DNA of 64,000 nt from Rhodoligotrophos defluvii (GTDB taxonomy: Bacteria; Pseudomonadota; Alphaproteobacteria; Rhizobiales; Im1), in the NCBI RefSeq assembly GCF_005281615.1, contig NZ_SZZM01000006.1:124001-188000 (forward strand), in the 5' to 3' direction. Every line of letters starts with the position of its first letter. The stretch's first letter is position 1. Shown here one piece after another: positions 24,184 through 33,709 of the stretch. Below the pieces are notes generated by a model, which saw nothing but the letters and a program-made list of their open reading frames with translations, did not search any database and was not told the origin of the DNA. Made by a program: the position numbers and the translations under genes.

Positions 24184-25419
24184 TCAATCATAGGTACGCT
24201 CGTCGGCGATCACCTTGCCATCGGCCGGCAGAGATCCGGGCGGAACCAGCTCCACGCTGCCGCGGATCTTAGTGAGGGCCTGCAGGGTTTCCGCGAGCTT
24301 CTGCCTGAACCCCTCGTCGTTCGAGGCACTTTCCGCCCGCAGGATCATGGCATCCTGCTCGCCCTGCCGGGTTATAACCAGGCGCAGCCGGCCAAGTTCC
24401 GGATGCCGCTTGCCGATTTCGGCAACCTGGCCGGGGCGCACGAACATGCCCTTCACCTTCGCCGTCTGATCGGCGCGCCCCATCCACCCCTTGATGCGCA
24501 TGTTGGTGCGGCCGCAGGGGGAGGTTCCGGGCAGGGCGGCGGACAAGTCGCCGGTGGCGAGGCGGATCATGGGATAGGTCTCGCTGAAGGAGGTGACCAC
24601 TACTTCGCCGATCTCCCCTTCCGGCACGGGATCGCCGGTGCCGGGCCTCACGATCTCGACGATGATGTTCTCGTCCACCACCATGCCTTCGGGCGCCTCG
24701 GTCTCGTAGGCGACCGTCCCCACCTCGGCCAGGCCATAGGACTGGCGCACGCTCACGCCGCGACCTTGCAGCTCGTTGCGGAGCGAGGCCGGAAGCGCCG
24801 CGCCCGAGACGAGCGCCTTGACAAGAGAGGACGCGTCCTTGCCGAGCTCCTGCGCCTTGTCGAGCAGGATCTTCAGGAAGTCCGGCGTGCCGGCATAAGC
24901 GGTTGGCCTGAGGTGGGCGATGGCGTCCACCTGCATCTCGGTATTGCCGACGCCGCCGGGGATCACGCTGCAGCCAAGGGCGCGCGCGGCGGTATCCATC
25001 ATGAATCCGCCGGGGGTTAAGTGATAGGCGAAGCAGTTGAGCACGATATCGCCCGGCCGGAAGCCAGCGGCGAACATGGAGCGCGCGCCGCGCCAGGGAT
25101 CGCTGCCCGCGCTTTGCGGCTCGAAAATGGGACCGGGCGACATGAACAGGCGCGGCGGCGTTCTGGCTTCCTTCACAGCGAAGCCGCCAAAGGGCGGTTC
25201 CGCTTCCTGAAGCACCCTAAGATCGCTCTTGCGCAGCACCGGCAGCTCGGCCAAGGCCTCCCGGCTGGTGATTTGGGCCGGATCGACATTTGCAAGATGC
25301 CTCGCCCAGCCCGGGGCTCGGGAAATGGCCATTTCAATAAGCGCTGGCAGACGCTGGAACAGGTCGCGCTCACGCTCGTGCGGATGCCGTGTCTCAAGAG
25401 CATCGAAGTGTTCGGTCAT
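24184..25419 (-). CDS. Phenylacetate-CoA ligase-like adenylate-forming enzyme
   Basis: The 411-residue member of the PaaK group of ANL enzymes has QSYGLAEVGTVAYETEAPEG, ATGDLSAALPG, and the C-terminal IKGWMGRADQTAKVKGMFVRPGQVAEI. It would activate an organic acid to its CoA thioester. The usual phosphate-binding SSGTTG motif is replaced by the region MSPGPIFEPQSAG, so the substrate or activity may differ. ATG 25419 follows GGGGGAG. It stands between the RpiR regulator and NUDIX genes; its acid substrate might come from the upstream dehydrogenases, but that is a guess. Confidence 0.82.
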   Translation of the reverse strand: MTEHFDALETRHPHERERDLFQRLPALIEMAISRAPGWARHLANVDPAQITSREALAELPVLRKSDLRVLQEAEPPFGGFAVKEARTPPRLFMSPGPIFEPQSAGSDPWRGARSMFAAGFRPGDIVLNCFAYHLTPGGFMMDTAARALGCSVIPGGVGNTEMQVDAIAHLRPTAYAGTPDFLKILLDKAQELGKDASSLVKALVSGAALPASLRNELQGRGVSVRQSYGLAEVGTVAYETEAPEGMVVDENIIVEIVRPGTGDPVPEGEIGEVVVTSFSETYPMIRLATGDLSAALPGTSPCGRTNMRIKGWMGRADQTAKVKGMFVRPGQVAEIGKRHPELGRLRLVITRQGEQDAMILRAESASNDEGFRQKLAETLQALTKIRGSVELVPPGSLPADGKVIADERTYD

Positions 25420-25503
25420 GACTCCCCCAACCAACGCACGCTCGGTGAGAAACTGTATGCGGCCCGGTGGTGGAGGGCAATGCCGGTGCTGCACACGGCA
25501 CGG

Positions 25504-26400
25504 TCATTTCCGAAACCGTCGCATCTCGTCGAACAGTTGCTCCATGAGCCGCAGCCGCTCCGCGGCCTGCGGCCAGATGCGCTCCGCGGTGGCGGCGAGC
25601 AGTGCCTCGACCATGATCATGGGCACGGCAAGCGAGTCCCAGCTCGACGGCGCCTCGATGCGCAGGGGCAGGATGTGGGCGGCGACAGCGCTGATCGGCG
25701 ACATCCACTGATCGGTGAACAGAACGATGACTGCGCGGCGCCGGGCGGCGATCTCGGCGAGCTCGATCAGATCGCGCTCGTAGCGGCGCACATCGAAGAT
25801 CACCAAGATATCGCCGGGCTGCATGTTGGCGAGATGCTGGGGCCAGAGGGTGGTCGTAGCCGGCAGGGCCGAAACACCGGGCCTCAGTCCATGCAGCTGG
25901 GTGAAAAGATAGTCGGCCAACACCCGGCTGAGCCGCCCGCCCACCGTGTGCACGGCGCGTTCGCAATCGGACAGGCAGCCGACGACGGCATCGAATGCTC
26001 GGTGATCGGTGAGCTTGAGGGAGTGTTCGAGATTTTCGATGACCGCGCCGGCGAAGCGATTGAGCATATGGCTTTCCGGCGCGCGTCCAGACCAGCGCTC
26101 GAACTTCGCCAGCGGCGTCGACAGCTGGGCTGCCAACTCGCCGCGCAAAGTCTCCTGGAACTCGGGATAGCCCGCAAAGCCAAGCTTCTGCACCATGCGG
26201 ATCACGGTGGGTGCGCTGACCTCCGCGCGCCGGGCGAGTTCGGCAACGCTGGTGAGGCCAGCGATGGGATAATCGGACAGCAGAGCCATAGCCAGCTGGC
26301 GCTCGGCACGGGTGAGGCGGTCGAGGCCCAGCCTGAGCCGCTCGGCCACGGTGGCGCCGGCCCTATCGCCAGCGGATACTCCGGCGCCGCTCTTGGTCAT
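25504..26400 (-). CDS. MurR/RpiR family regulator (first copy)
   Basis: The 298-residue protein has an N-terminal HTH_6 domain (about 25-100: LTRAERQLAMALLSDYPIAGLTSVAELARRAEVSAPTVIRMVQKLG). The C-terminal SIS domain (about 130-270) includes VHTVGGRLSRVLADYLFTQLHGL, ILVIFDVRRYERDLIELAEIAARR and VIVLFTDQWMSP. It lies 21 bp downstream of the iron ADH gene and probably controls the 24-31 kb catabolic block in response to an intermediate. It is clearly different from the second RpiR at 56100. Confidence 0.92.
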   Translation of the reverse strand: MTKSGAGVSAGDRAGATVAERLRLGLDRLTRAERQLAMALLSDYPIAGLTSVAELARRAEVSAPTVIRMVQKLGFAGYPEFQETLRGELAAQLSTPLAKFERWSGRAPESHMLNRFAGAVIENLEHSLKLTDHRAFDAVVGCLSDCERAVHTVGGRLSRVLADYLFTQLHGLRPGVSALPATTTLWPQHLANMQPGDILVIFDVRRYERDLIELAEIAARRRAVIVLFTDQWMSPISAVAAHILPLRIEAPSSWDSLAVPMIMVEALLAATAERIWPQAAERLRLMEQLFDEMRRFRK

Positions 26401-26421
26401 GGAACAGCTCCCTTGCGGGGG

Positions 26422-27585
26422 TTACAGGCCCAGCTCACCCCGGACGGCGCGAGCCGCGATTGTCCGATACTGCGCCTGGCTTAACGGGATGGGGTTGCCG
26501 CCGGCAGAAGGGTCGCGGGTCGCCATTTCGGCAATCTGGTCGAGCTTGTCCTCGGCGATGCCGAGTTCGCTCAGCATGTTCGGTATTCCGAGTTCCGAGC
26601 GCAAGGCGACGAGCCAGTCGAGGAAGCCTTTGAAGCCGCCCGGCAGGCCCATGTAATTGGCGGCATCGCCGATGCGGCTTTCGATTGCGTCGCGATTCGC
26701 CATCAGCACATAGGGCATGAGCACGCCATTAAGTGTGCCGTGGTGGGCATCATAAAGACCGCCGATCGGATGAGACAGGGCATGCACCGCGCCGAGGCCG
26801 CGCTGGAAGGCGGCGGCGCCCATGGAGGAGGCCGCGAGCATATGGCTGCGGGCCTCGATGTCGCGGCCGTCCGACACGGCTTTCGGCAGCCATTGCTTGA
26901 TCAGGCGCATGCCTTCGACCGCGATACCAGCGGCCATCGGGTGGAAGGCGGGCGCGCAATAGGCTTCGAGATTATGGGCCAGCGCGTCCATGCCGGTCGC
27001 GGCCGTGAGCCTGGCGGGCAGGCCGATGGTCAGCTCGGGGTCGGCGATGACAATCGCGGGCAGGAGCTTGGGGTGGAAGATGATCTTCTTCTCGTGGGTC
27101 TCCTCGTTGGTGATGACCGACGCGCGGCCCACCTCGGAGCCGGTGCCGGCGGTGGTCGGCACGGCGACAATGGGAGCGATGGCCTTGGCGCTGGCCCTGG
27201 TCCACCAGTCACCGATGTCCTCGAAATCCCAGATCGGCCGGGTCTGCCCCTGCATGAAGGCCACCGCCTTGCCGGCATCGAGTCCCGAGCCGCCGCCGAG
27301 GGCGATCACGCCGTCATGGCCCCCTTTCCGGTAGGCGTCGACGCCCGCGGCAACATTGGCCTCATTAGGGTTGGCCTTCACATCCGAGAAAACGGCAGCG
27401 GCGACGCCATCCGCTTGCAGGATGTTCAGGATGTCCGAGAGCATCGGCAGGGCAGCAAGGCCGGGGTCGGTGACCAGCAGCGGCCTGCTGATGCCGGCAT
27501 CACGGCAGGCCTTGCCCAACTCCTTGATGCGGCCGGGGCCGAAACGGACGGTGGTGGGGTAATTCCAGTTGGCGGTCAGTGTCAT
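26422..27585 (-). CDS. Iron-containing alcohol dehydrogenase
   Basis: The 387-residue group III ADH has the NAD-binding GGGSGLDAGKAVAF and TTAGTGSEV. The metal ligands are in TGMDALAHNLEAY and HALSHPIGGLYDAHHG. ATG 27585 (MTLTANWNYPTTVRFGPG) follows AGGACAG. It oxidises an alcohol to an aldehyde or the reverse. The ALDH gene begins 34 bp upstream and a glutamine-synthetase-like gene precedes that, so the alcohol may be a gamma-glutamylated amino alcohol. Confidence 0.92.
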   Translation of the reverse strand: MTLTANWNYPTTVRFGPGRIKELGKACRDAGISRPLLVTDPGLAALPMLSDILNILQADGVAAAVFSDVKANPNEANVAAGVDAYRKGGHDGVIALGGGSGLDAGKAVAFMQGQTRPIWDFEDIGDWWTRASAKAIAPIVAVPTTAGTGSEVGRASVITNEETHEKKIIFHPKLLPAIVIADPELTIGLPARLTAATGMDALAHNLEAYCAPAFHPMAAGIAVEGMRLIKQWLPKAVSDGRDIEARSHMLAASSMGAAAFQRGLGAVHALSHPIGGLYDAHHGTLNGVLMPYVLMANRDAIESRIGDAANYMGLPGGFKGFLDWLVALRSELGIPNMLSELGIAEDKLDQIAEMATRDPSAGGNPIPLSQAQYRTIAARAVRGELGL

Positions 27586-27619
27586 TGTTCTGTCCTGGCA
27601 TAAGCGCGGCGGATGCAAC

Positions 27620-29014
27620 TCAGCTGGTTTTGGCGCGGAGGTGGAAGGACTTGGGCCGGGTCAGCGCCTCATAGCCGATGCGCGACAGGGTCACACCGCG
27701 GCCGGAGTGCTTCACTCCGGTCCAGGCCAGGGCCGGGTCGAGATAATCGCAACGATTGAGGAATACGGTGCCAGCCTCGAGCCTCTCGCCGATCGCCTCC
27801 GCCGCCTCCACATCCTCGCTCCAGATAGCAGCGGTGAGGCCGAATGGGCTATCGTTCATCAGCGTCACCGCCTCGTCGTCGCCCGCTACCTTCATGATGC
27901 CGACCACCGGCCCGAAGCTTTCATCGCGCATGACAGACATCTGGTGGTCCACCTCGGTGAGAATCTGCGGTGCGAGGTAGGGCGTTCCCCGCTTGCTCAT
28001 GGGGAAAGCGCTCTCGTCGATAAGGGCGCGGGCGCCAGCGCGCACGGCCGCCTCGATCTGGGCGCGCACGAAATTCGCGGCGCTCGCCTTTACCATCGGG
28101 CCGAGGGTGATTGCCTCCTCAAGCGGATTGCCCAGAACATAGCTGCGGGTGAGCGCGACGGCCCCCTCCACGAACGCGTCATAGACCGGCGCATCCACAT
28201 AGATCCGCTCGATGCCGCAGCAGGACTGGCCGGAATTGAAGAAGGCGCCGTCAACCAGGTTCTCGACCGCATGGGCAATGTTCGCGTCGCGGCGGACGTA
28301 GGCCGGGTCCTTGCCACCAAGCTCCAGCCCTAAGCCGATGAATTGGCCGGCCGCAGCCGCTTCCATGGACCGGCCGCCTTCGACGGAGCCGGTGAAGCAG
28401 ACCATGTCGGCAAGGCCGCTGCTGATGGCCTTGGTGGTGAGGTCATGACTCATCACCAAATTGTGGAACAGGCCATCGGGCAGGCCGGCCGCCCTGAAGG
28501 CCTCGGCAATGCGCTCGCCCACCAGCAGGGTCTGGCTCGCGTGCTTCAGCACGACCGCATTGCCGGCCATCAGCGCCGGGACCATCCCGTTCACTGCGGT
28601 GAGATAGGGGTAGTTCCACGGGGCGATGATGAAGACCAGCCCAAGCGGCTCGCGCTTGATGTAGCGCTCGAACCCATCCTTCTGGCCGGGGTCGATGGGG
28701 GCGAGCGCCTCTTGCGCGATCTCGATCATGTAGCGCGCCCGCTCCTCGAAGCCGCGCAGCTCGCCCGGGCCATAGCGCACCGGCCGGCCCATCTGCCAGG
28801 CCAGCTCCGGCACGATCTCGGTGCTTTTTGACTTGAGCGCATCCACCATGGCGGCGCAATAGCGGCCCCGTTCGGCGATGGAGAGCCGCGCCCAATCCTT
28901 CTGAGCGGTCCGGGCGGCGCGGAAGGCGGCCCATATCTCGGCCTCGCTGGCCATGGGGCGCTCGGCATAGACCCGCCCGTCGACGGGCGAGATGATCTTC
29001 ACCGTATCGGTCAA
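27620..29014 (-). CDS. NAD(P)-dependent aldehyde dehydrogenase
   Basis: The 464-residue ALDH has APWNYPYLTAVNGMVPALMAGNAVVLKHA, FTGSVEGGRSM, the general base Glu in LELGGKDP, and the catalytic Cys in FNSGQSCCGIERIYV. No ATG lies near the conserved start. TTG 29014 has GAGAGG nine bases upstream, while GTG 29002 is less well placed. It sits between the GS-like gene (13 bp upstream) and iron ADH. It is not a clear BetB; a PuuC-like role on a gamma-glutamyl aldehyde is suggested by position. Confidence 0.9.
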   Translation of the reverse strand: MTDTVKIISPVDGRVYAERPMASEAEIWAAFRAARTAQKDWARLSIAERGRYCAAMVDALKSKSTEIVPELAWQMGRPVRYGPGELRGFEERARYMIEIAQEALAPIDPGQKDGFERYIKREPLGLVFIIAPWNYPYLTAVNGMVPALMAGNAVVLKHASQTLLVGERIAEAFRAAGLPDGLFHNLVMSHDLTTKAISSGLADMVCFTGSVEGGRSMEAAAAGQFIGLGLELGGKDPAYVRRDANIAHAVENLVDGAFFNSGQSCCGIERIYVDAPVYDAFVEGAVALTRSYVLGNPLEEAITLGPMVKASAANFVRAQIEAAVRAGARALIDESAFPMSKRGTPYLAPQILTEVDHQMSVMRDESFGPVVGIMKVAGDDEAVTLMNDSPFGLTAAIWSEDVEAAEAIGERLEAGTVFLNRCDYLDPALAWTGVKHSGRGVTLSRIGYEALTRPKSFHLRAKTS

Positions 29015-29027
29015 GGAGGTGGTCCTC

Positions 29028-30398
29028 TCAGCTCTGCTCGAAGCCGCGGCGCAGCTCCCAATCGGTGACCCGCCGGTCGTATTCGAACTGCTCCCAGCGG
29101 CCGGTATGCACGTAATGGTCGATGACATCATCGCCGAAGGCCTTGCGCAGCATTTCCGAGCGGTCGAGTGCCGCCACGGCATCGCGCAAGGTCTTCGGGA
29201 TCTCGCGCAGATTTGCGCCGGTATAGGCATCGCCCACATAATCCGGCTCGAGCTCCAGCCCCTCGTCGATGCCGGCCTGGCCTGCCGCGAGCACGGCGGC
29301 GAAGGCCAGATAAGGGTTGAGGTCAGCCCCACCGATGCGACACTCGCAGCGGATGCCGTTGGTGTGCTCGCCGCAGAGACGGAACCCGGCGGTGCGGTTG
29401 TCGCGGCTCCAGATCGCGCGGGTGGGCGCGAAGGTTCCGGCCTGGAAGCGCTTGTACGAGTTGATATAGGGCGCGAGGAAATAGGTAATCTCCTCGGCGT
29501 ATTTCAAAAGACCGGCCATATACTGCTTCATCAGCTGCGACATGCCCAAGCGGTCGCTCTCATCGAAGAACAGGGGCGCCTTGCCGTCGGCGCTCCACAG
29601 GGACTGGTGGATGTGGGCGGAGGAGCCGGCGAGGCCATAATTCCACTTGGCCATGAAGGTCACCGCCTTCCCATGGAGATGGGCGATCTCCTTGATACCG
29701 TTCTTCAGAATCACGTGACGGTCGGCCATGGTGAGCGCATCCGCATAACGGACATTGATCTCCTCCTGGCCGGGACCCCATTCGCCCTTGGAGTTCTCCA
29801 CCGGGATGCCGGCAGCCTGCAGCCCCTTGCGGATGGCCCGCATGACATCCTCTTCCTTGGTGGTCTGCAGGATGTGGTAGTCCTCGATGTAGTAGCCAGC
29901 CGTTCTGAGCTCGCGGTAGCCTTTCTCGAAAGCGGAGCGGAAGCTCTCGTCGAACAGGTAGAACTCGAGCTCGGAGGCCGTATAGGCTTTCATGCCGCGC
30001 GCATTCAGCCGCTCGATCTGCGCCTTGAGAATCGCGCGGGGACTGTGGGGGACCGGCTCGTGGGTGTGATGGTCGACCACATCGCACAGCACCATGGCCG
30101 TTCCCTCCAGCCAAGGCACGCGAGTGAGGGTTGCGAGGTCCGGCTTGAGAGTGAAGTCGCCATAGCCCAGGGCCCAGTTCGCGGCCTTATAGCCGGGCAC
30201 CGGCTCCATATCGATGTCATCAGCCAGGAGGTAATTGCAGGCATGGGTCTCGTCGATGCCGCTGTCGAGGAAGAATTCGGCTTGAAAGCGCTTGCCGAGC
30301 GGCCTGCCCTGCATATCCGGGAAGCAGACCAGAACCGTGTCGATCGATCCGTCCGCGATCGCCTGCTTGAGCGCGTCCACTGTCAGCTGTCCCGCCAT
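29028..30398 (-). CDS. Gamma-glutamylamine synthetase-like glutamine synthetase
   Basis: The 456-residue protein is a glutamine-synthetase-fold enzyme with DMQGRPLGKRF near the N-terminus, ASELEFYLF, GPGQEEINV, HGKAVTFMAKW, GSSAHIHQSLW, and NRTAGFRLCGE. It belongs to the PuuA/GlnA4-like branch that joins the gamma-carboxyl of glutamate to an amine with ATP, rather than to the housekeeping GlnA. It lies between the amidohydrolase-like gene (22 bp upstream) and ALDH, forming a synthetase, oxidase and hydrolase set. The amine is unknown; a hydroxylated amine would explain the ADH. Confidence 0.88.
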   Translation of the reverse strand: MAGQLTVDALKQAIADGSIDTVLVCFPDMQGRPLGKRFQAEFFLDSGIDETHACNYLLADDIDMEPVPGYKAANWALGYGDFTLKPDLATLTRVPWLEGTAMVLCDVVDHHTHEPVPHSPRAILKAQIERLNARGMKAYTASELEFYLFDESFRSAFEKGYRELRTAGYYIEDYHILQTTKEEDVMRAIRKGLQAAGIPVENSKGEWGPGQEEINVRYADALTMADRHVILKNGIKEIAHLHGKAVTFMAKWNYGLAGSSAHIHQSLWSADGKAPLFFDESDRLGMSQLMKQYMAGLLKYAEEITYFLAPYINSYKRFQAGTFAPTRAIWSRDNRTAGFRLCGEHTNGIRCECRIGGADLNPYLAFAAVLAAGQAGIDEGLELEPDYVGDAYTGANLREIPKTLRDAVAALDRSEMLRKAFGDDVIDHYVHTGRWEQFEYDRRVTDWELRRGFEQS

Positions 30399-30420
30399 GC
30401 TCTCCCCCGCTGCGATCCAA

Positions 30421-31191
30421 TCACTGTTCCCGAAGGTCCAGAGCGCCGATCCGGGCGAGCGCCTCGGTGAGCACGCCCGTCAGCCGCTCCGCCCAGCGTG
30501 CCTGTCCGGTCTCGCTGGTGACGAGATCGTTGCGCACCTCGATCATGGTGTGTGGAATGCCGCGCTGCTCGCCATGCACCGGAATGGTGTAGTGGGTGAG
30601 GTCATTGACCGGATAGGGCACGTTGTCTGCGATCTCCAGAGCGGGATCGCGGGCGAGCAGGGCATTGAGGGCGTGGGACAGGGCCGGTGCGCGGTTGTAT
30701 TGCGCACCTACGTGCCAGGGCCGCTGGAAGCCCTTGTAGATCGGCGTGAAGGAATGGAGCGTCACCAGCACGGACTGACGGCCGGCCATCTGCCGCTCGT
30801 CAAGGAGCGCGGCGATGCGGTCGTGAAACGGCGTGAACACGGCATCGATACGCGCCTGTCGGCCTTCGGGCGTGAGCGCCATGTTTCCGGGTATCGGCGT
30901 GAGTTCGCTCACCTCCGGCATGGCCTCGCTGCTCGCCGGCGGGCGGTTGCAGTCGACTACCAGGCGGGAATAGCGCTGCAGCACCAGGGTGGCATCCAGG
31001 ATGTCGGCCATCAATCGGGCCATGGGCTCGGCGCCGATGTCCCAGGCGATGTGGGTGCGCAAATCCTGCTCGGAGAGGCCGAGGGTGCCGAGGGCGCGAG
31101 GTATGCGGTTGCCCGCGTGCTCGCAGACCAGGAAGAACGGCGAAGCGCCCGAGGGGTTGATCACCTCGACGGGTTCAACTTCTCCATCCAT
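30421..31191 (-). CDS. N-formylglutamate amidohydrolase family protein
   Basis: The protein is about 256 residues and has VCEHAGNRIPRALGTLG, AWDIGAEPMARLM, VDCNRPP, TLHSFTP and NDLTHYTIPVHGE. The family hydrolyses N-formylglutamate to formate and glutamate. No other histidine utilisation genes are present, so here it may cut another glutamate amide, such as the end product of the gamma-glutamyl route. ATG 31191 gives the usual start MDGEVEPVEVINPSG. GTG codons at 31206 and 31212 are alternatives, and GGAG is best spaced for 31206. It is the first gene of the block. Confidence 0.88.
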   Translation of the reverse strand: MDGEVEPVEVINPSGASPFFLVCEHAGNRIPRALGTLGLSEQDLRTHIAWDIGAEPMARLMADILDATLVLQRYSRLVVDCNRPPASSEAMPEVSELTPIPGNMALTPEGRQARIDAVFTPFHDRIAALLDERQMAGRQSVLVTLHSFTPIYKGFQRPWHVGAQYNRAPALSHALNALLARDPALEIADNVPYPVNDLTHYTIPVHGEQRGIPHTMIEVRNDLVTSETGQARWAERLTGVLTEALARIGALDLREQ

Positions 31192-31296
31192 CAGCAGAGA
31201 CACCAGCACCACTCCAGCTTTAGACGATTTGTACGAAACATTTCATAACGACCCGATGCCGTCAATATTATTACAGAAGTGGCACAGCGGAATGTT

Positions 31297-32955
31297 CTAA
31301 CGCTGGTTCTCGCGCCAGCGGGGGCTGATCCAGGGCTGCTGGTTGGACGGCGGCAGGGGACTGCGGCCGAGCACGTGGTCGCTGCCCTTCTCGCCGATCA
31401 TCAGCGAGGGGGCATTGAGATTGCCATTGGTGATGCGCGGGATGATCGAGCTGTCGATCACACGCAGACCGGCGACGCCGATCACCCGGCATTCCGGGTC
31501 GACCACCGCCATTGGGTCGTCCGCCGCGCCCATACGGCAGGTGCCACAGGGGTGGTAGGCGCTCTCCACGTGTTCGCGAATGAAGCCGTCCAGCTCCTCG
31601 TCCGTGACGAGCTGCGCGCCGGGCTGGATCTCGCGACCCGCGAAACCCTTGAACGCCTCCTGCGCGAAGATCTCTCGGGTGAGCCTAAGGCAGGTGCGGA
31701 AGTCCTCCCAGTCCTCCGGGTGAGACATGTAGTTGAAGCGGATGATGGGCGGGGTTTCAGGTCTTGCGTCGCGTAGACGCACATGCCCGCGGGATTTCGA
31801 GCGCATAGGCCCCACATGGGCCTGGAAACCATGGGCCTTCACCGCCGACTTGCCGTCGTAGCGGATGGCCACGGGCAGGAAGTGATACTGGATATCGGGA
31901 TAACGGACGCCCGCCTTGGAGCGGATGAAGGCTGCGCTCTCGAAATGGTTGGTGGCGCCGAGCCCCCGCTTGAACAGGAGCCAGTTCAGGCCGATCCATG
32001 CTTTCGAGGGGAGATTGAGCTTGCTGTAGAGGGTGATGGGCTTGAGGCATTCCATCTGGAAGTAGATCTCCAGATGGTCCTGCAGGTTCTCGCCGACGCC
32101 GGGCAGGTGGTGCACGAGGGGAATGCTCAAGTCCTTGAGCTGTTCGCCATCGCCTATGCCCGACAGCATGAGCAGCTTGGGCGAGTTTATGGCCGAGGCG
32201 GCGAGCACCACCTCGCGCCGCGCCCCGGCGGTGAGCACGCGTCCGCCCCGGCTATATTCCACGCCGGTGGCCTTGCGGCCCTCGAACAGCACGCGCCGGG
32301 CGAGCGCCCGCGCCACCAGCCGCACGTTCCCGCGCTTGAGCGCCGGACGGAGATAGGCCCGGGCCGCCGACCAGCGCCTGCCCCGCCACACCGTCATCTC
32401 CATGGGTCCGAAGCCCTCCTGCTTCTCCCCGTTGTAATCTTCGGTGATCTCATAGCCGGCTTGGGCCCCGGCCTCGACAAAGGCATGGTAGAGCGGATTG
32501 GACCGGAGGCCGCGGGTCACGTGCAGCGGGCCGGAGGTGCCGCGCCAGCCCTCCTGCCCGCCATGCGCATTCTCCATGCGCTTGAAATAGGGCAGCACAT
32601 GGCGGAAGCCCCAGCCATAGGCGCCCATCTCCTCCCAGGTATCGTAGTCGAGGGCATGGCCGCGCACATAGACCATGCCGTTGATGGAGGACGAGCCGCC
32701 GATCACCTTGCCGCGCGGGGTGGCCAGCACGCGGCCGCCGAGATGGGGCTCGGGCTCGGAGGAGAAACCCCAGTCATAAAGGCGCATGTTCATGGGATAG
32801 GACAGGGCCGAGGGCATCTGGATCAGCGGCCCCCTGTCTGTCCCGCCATATTCCAGCACCAGGACGGAATGGCGGCCATCCTCGGAAAGGCGATTGGCCA
32901 GCACGCAGCCCGAACTGCCCGCACCCACGATGATGTAGTCGAACTCCTGGTCCAT
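31297..32955 (-). CDS. betA: Choline dehydrogenase-like GMC oxidoreductase
   Basis: The 552-residue flavoprotein has the FAD motif [36 protein letters not shown], a GMC signature 2-type region ([20 protein letters not shown]) and the C-terminal catalytic region [14 protein letters not shown]...[22 protein letters not shown]. BetA oxidises choline to betaine aldehyde at the membrane. The assignment over other GMC enzymes rests on the overlapping betI regulator and the divergent choline transporter. ATG 32955 is chosen; a GTG at 32964 overlaps the betI stop. Confidence 0.87.
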   Translation of the reverse strand: MDQEFDYIIVGAGSSGCVLANRLSEDGRHSVLVLEYGGTDRGPLIQMPSALSYPMNMRLYDWGFSSEPEPHLGGRVLATPRGKVIGGSSSINGMVYVRGHALDYDTWEEMGAYGWGFRHVLPYFKRMENAHGGQEGWRGTSGPLHVTRGLRSNPLYHAFVEAGAQAGYEITEDYNGEKQEGFGPMEMTVWRGRRWSAARAYLRPALKRGNVRLVARALARRVLFEGRKATGVEYSRGGRVLTAGARREVVLAASAINSPKLLMLSGIGDGEQLKDLSIPLVHHLPGVGENLQDHLEIYFQMECLKPITLYSKLNLPSKAWIGLNWLLFKRGLGATNHFESAAFIRSKAGVRYPDIQYHFLPVAIRYDGKSAVKAHGFQAHVGPMRSKSRGHVRLRDARPETPPIIRFNYMSHPEDWEDFRTCLRLTREIFAQEAFKGFAGREIQPGAQLVTDEELDGFIREHVESAYHPCGTCRMGAADDPMAVVDPECRVIGVAGLRVIDSSIIPRITNGNLNAPSLMIGEKGSDHVLGRSPLPPSNQQPWISPRWRENQR

Positions 32956-32960
32956 GCCGG

Positions 32961-33548
32961 TCACGCCCGGTTCAGCGCGATCTGGCTGTCCACGTAATCG
33001 CGCGTGAGCGTGCGCGGGACCTTGGGATCATCGGGTCCGCCGTGCAGTGCATATTGCAGCCACAACCCGTCGATCATGGCGACCGTGCCCTCGGCCACGG
33101 TCTTCACCCGTTCAGCACCGACCATCGGCTTCAAGGCATTGGCGAGGTCGGAGCGCAGGCGCCGAGCATAGACCCTCAGGATGCGCAACAGCCGGGGTGA
33201 ATGTTTCGCCTGGCCGTAGAGGGCAAGCCAGGCGGCCATGACTTCGGGGGCGAACTGCTCGTCCGCCAGGCAGGCATCAATGATGGCATGCACCCGCTCG
33301 ACTGGCGTGCGCGCCTTGGCCAAGCGCGCGACCGCCGCCTGGCGCAGATCCTCCAGCAGGTGGCGCATGGTCTCGAACAGCAGGTCGTCCTTGTCCTTGA
33401 AATAGTGGTGGACGATGCCGGCGGACACGCCGGCGCGAGCCGCGATCTTCGAGACCGTCGCATCCTGAAGGCCATGGTCGTGGATCGACATGATCGCCGC
33501 ATCGATCAATTGCCGCCGCCTGATGGGCGCCATTCCGAGCTTGGGCAT
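32961..33548 (-). CDS. betI: TetR family repressor BetI
   Basis: The 195-residue protein begins [19 protein letters not shown], the hallmark of BetI. The HTH ([28 protein letters not shown]) and BetI C-terminal domain ([22 protein letters not shown]) follow. It represses choline uptake and oxidation genes until choline is present. It precedes betA by a few bases and is divergent from choX, so it can control both transcripts from the 33549-33709 gap. Confidence 0.95.
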   Translation of the reverse strand: MPKLGMAPIRRRQLIDAAIMSIHDHGLQDATVSKIAARAGVSAGIVHHYFKDKDDLLFETMRHLLEDLRQAAVARLAKARTPVERVHAIIDACLADEQFAPEVMAAWLALYGQAKHSPRLLRILRVYARRLRSDLANALKPMVGAERVKTVAEGTVAMIDGLWLQYALHGGPDDPKVPRTLTRDYVDSQIALNRA

Positions 33549-33588
33549 TGCCTCCGCCGAACAAATGCTGCTTCGCGGGATTCCTACA

Positions 33589-33617
33589 TTGTCATTGGTT
33601 GGTCATTCAATTAAAAA
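33589..33617 (+). promoter_or_regulatory. Candidate choX promoter with BetI-like repeat
   Basis: TTGTCA (33589-33594) and TAAAAA (33612-33617) are spaced 17 bp. GTCATT occurs at 33591 and again 11 bp later at 33602, and ATTG-N10-CAAT spans 33595-33612. The AT-rich patch and repeats make this the likely control site between betI and choX. Found by eye. Confidence 0.4.
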
Positions 33618-33709
33618 TACTGGCGGCTACCTGTGATTGGTTGCCCCAGGGGCGCCGAAACAGGCCGTTGCCACGAGAACCGGAACAAGTCGGCAGGGGA
33701 GAGGGCGTC

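Noticed and set aside
27620-29014. Calling the aldehyde dehydrogenase BetB
   Set aside because: It is embedded between a PuuA-like synthetase and iron ADH rather than beside betA, and I saw no BetB-specific features.
31192-31212. GTG 31212 as start of the amidohydrolase
   Set aside because: The GGAG is only 2 bp from that codon; ATG 31191 or GTG 31206 are more likely.
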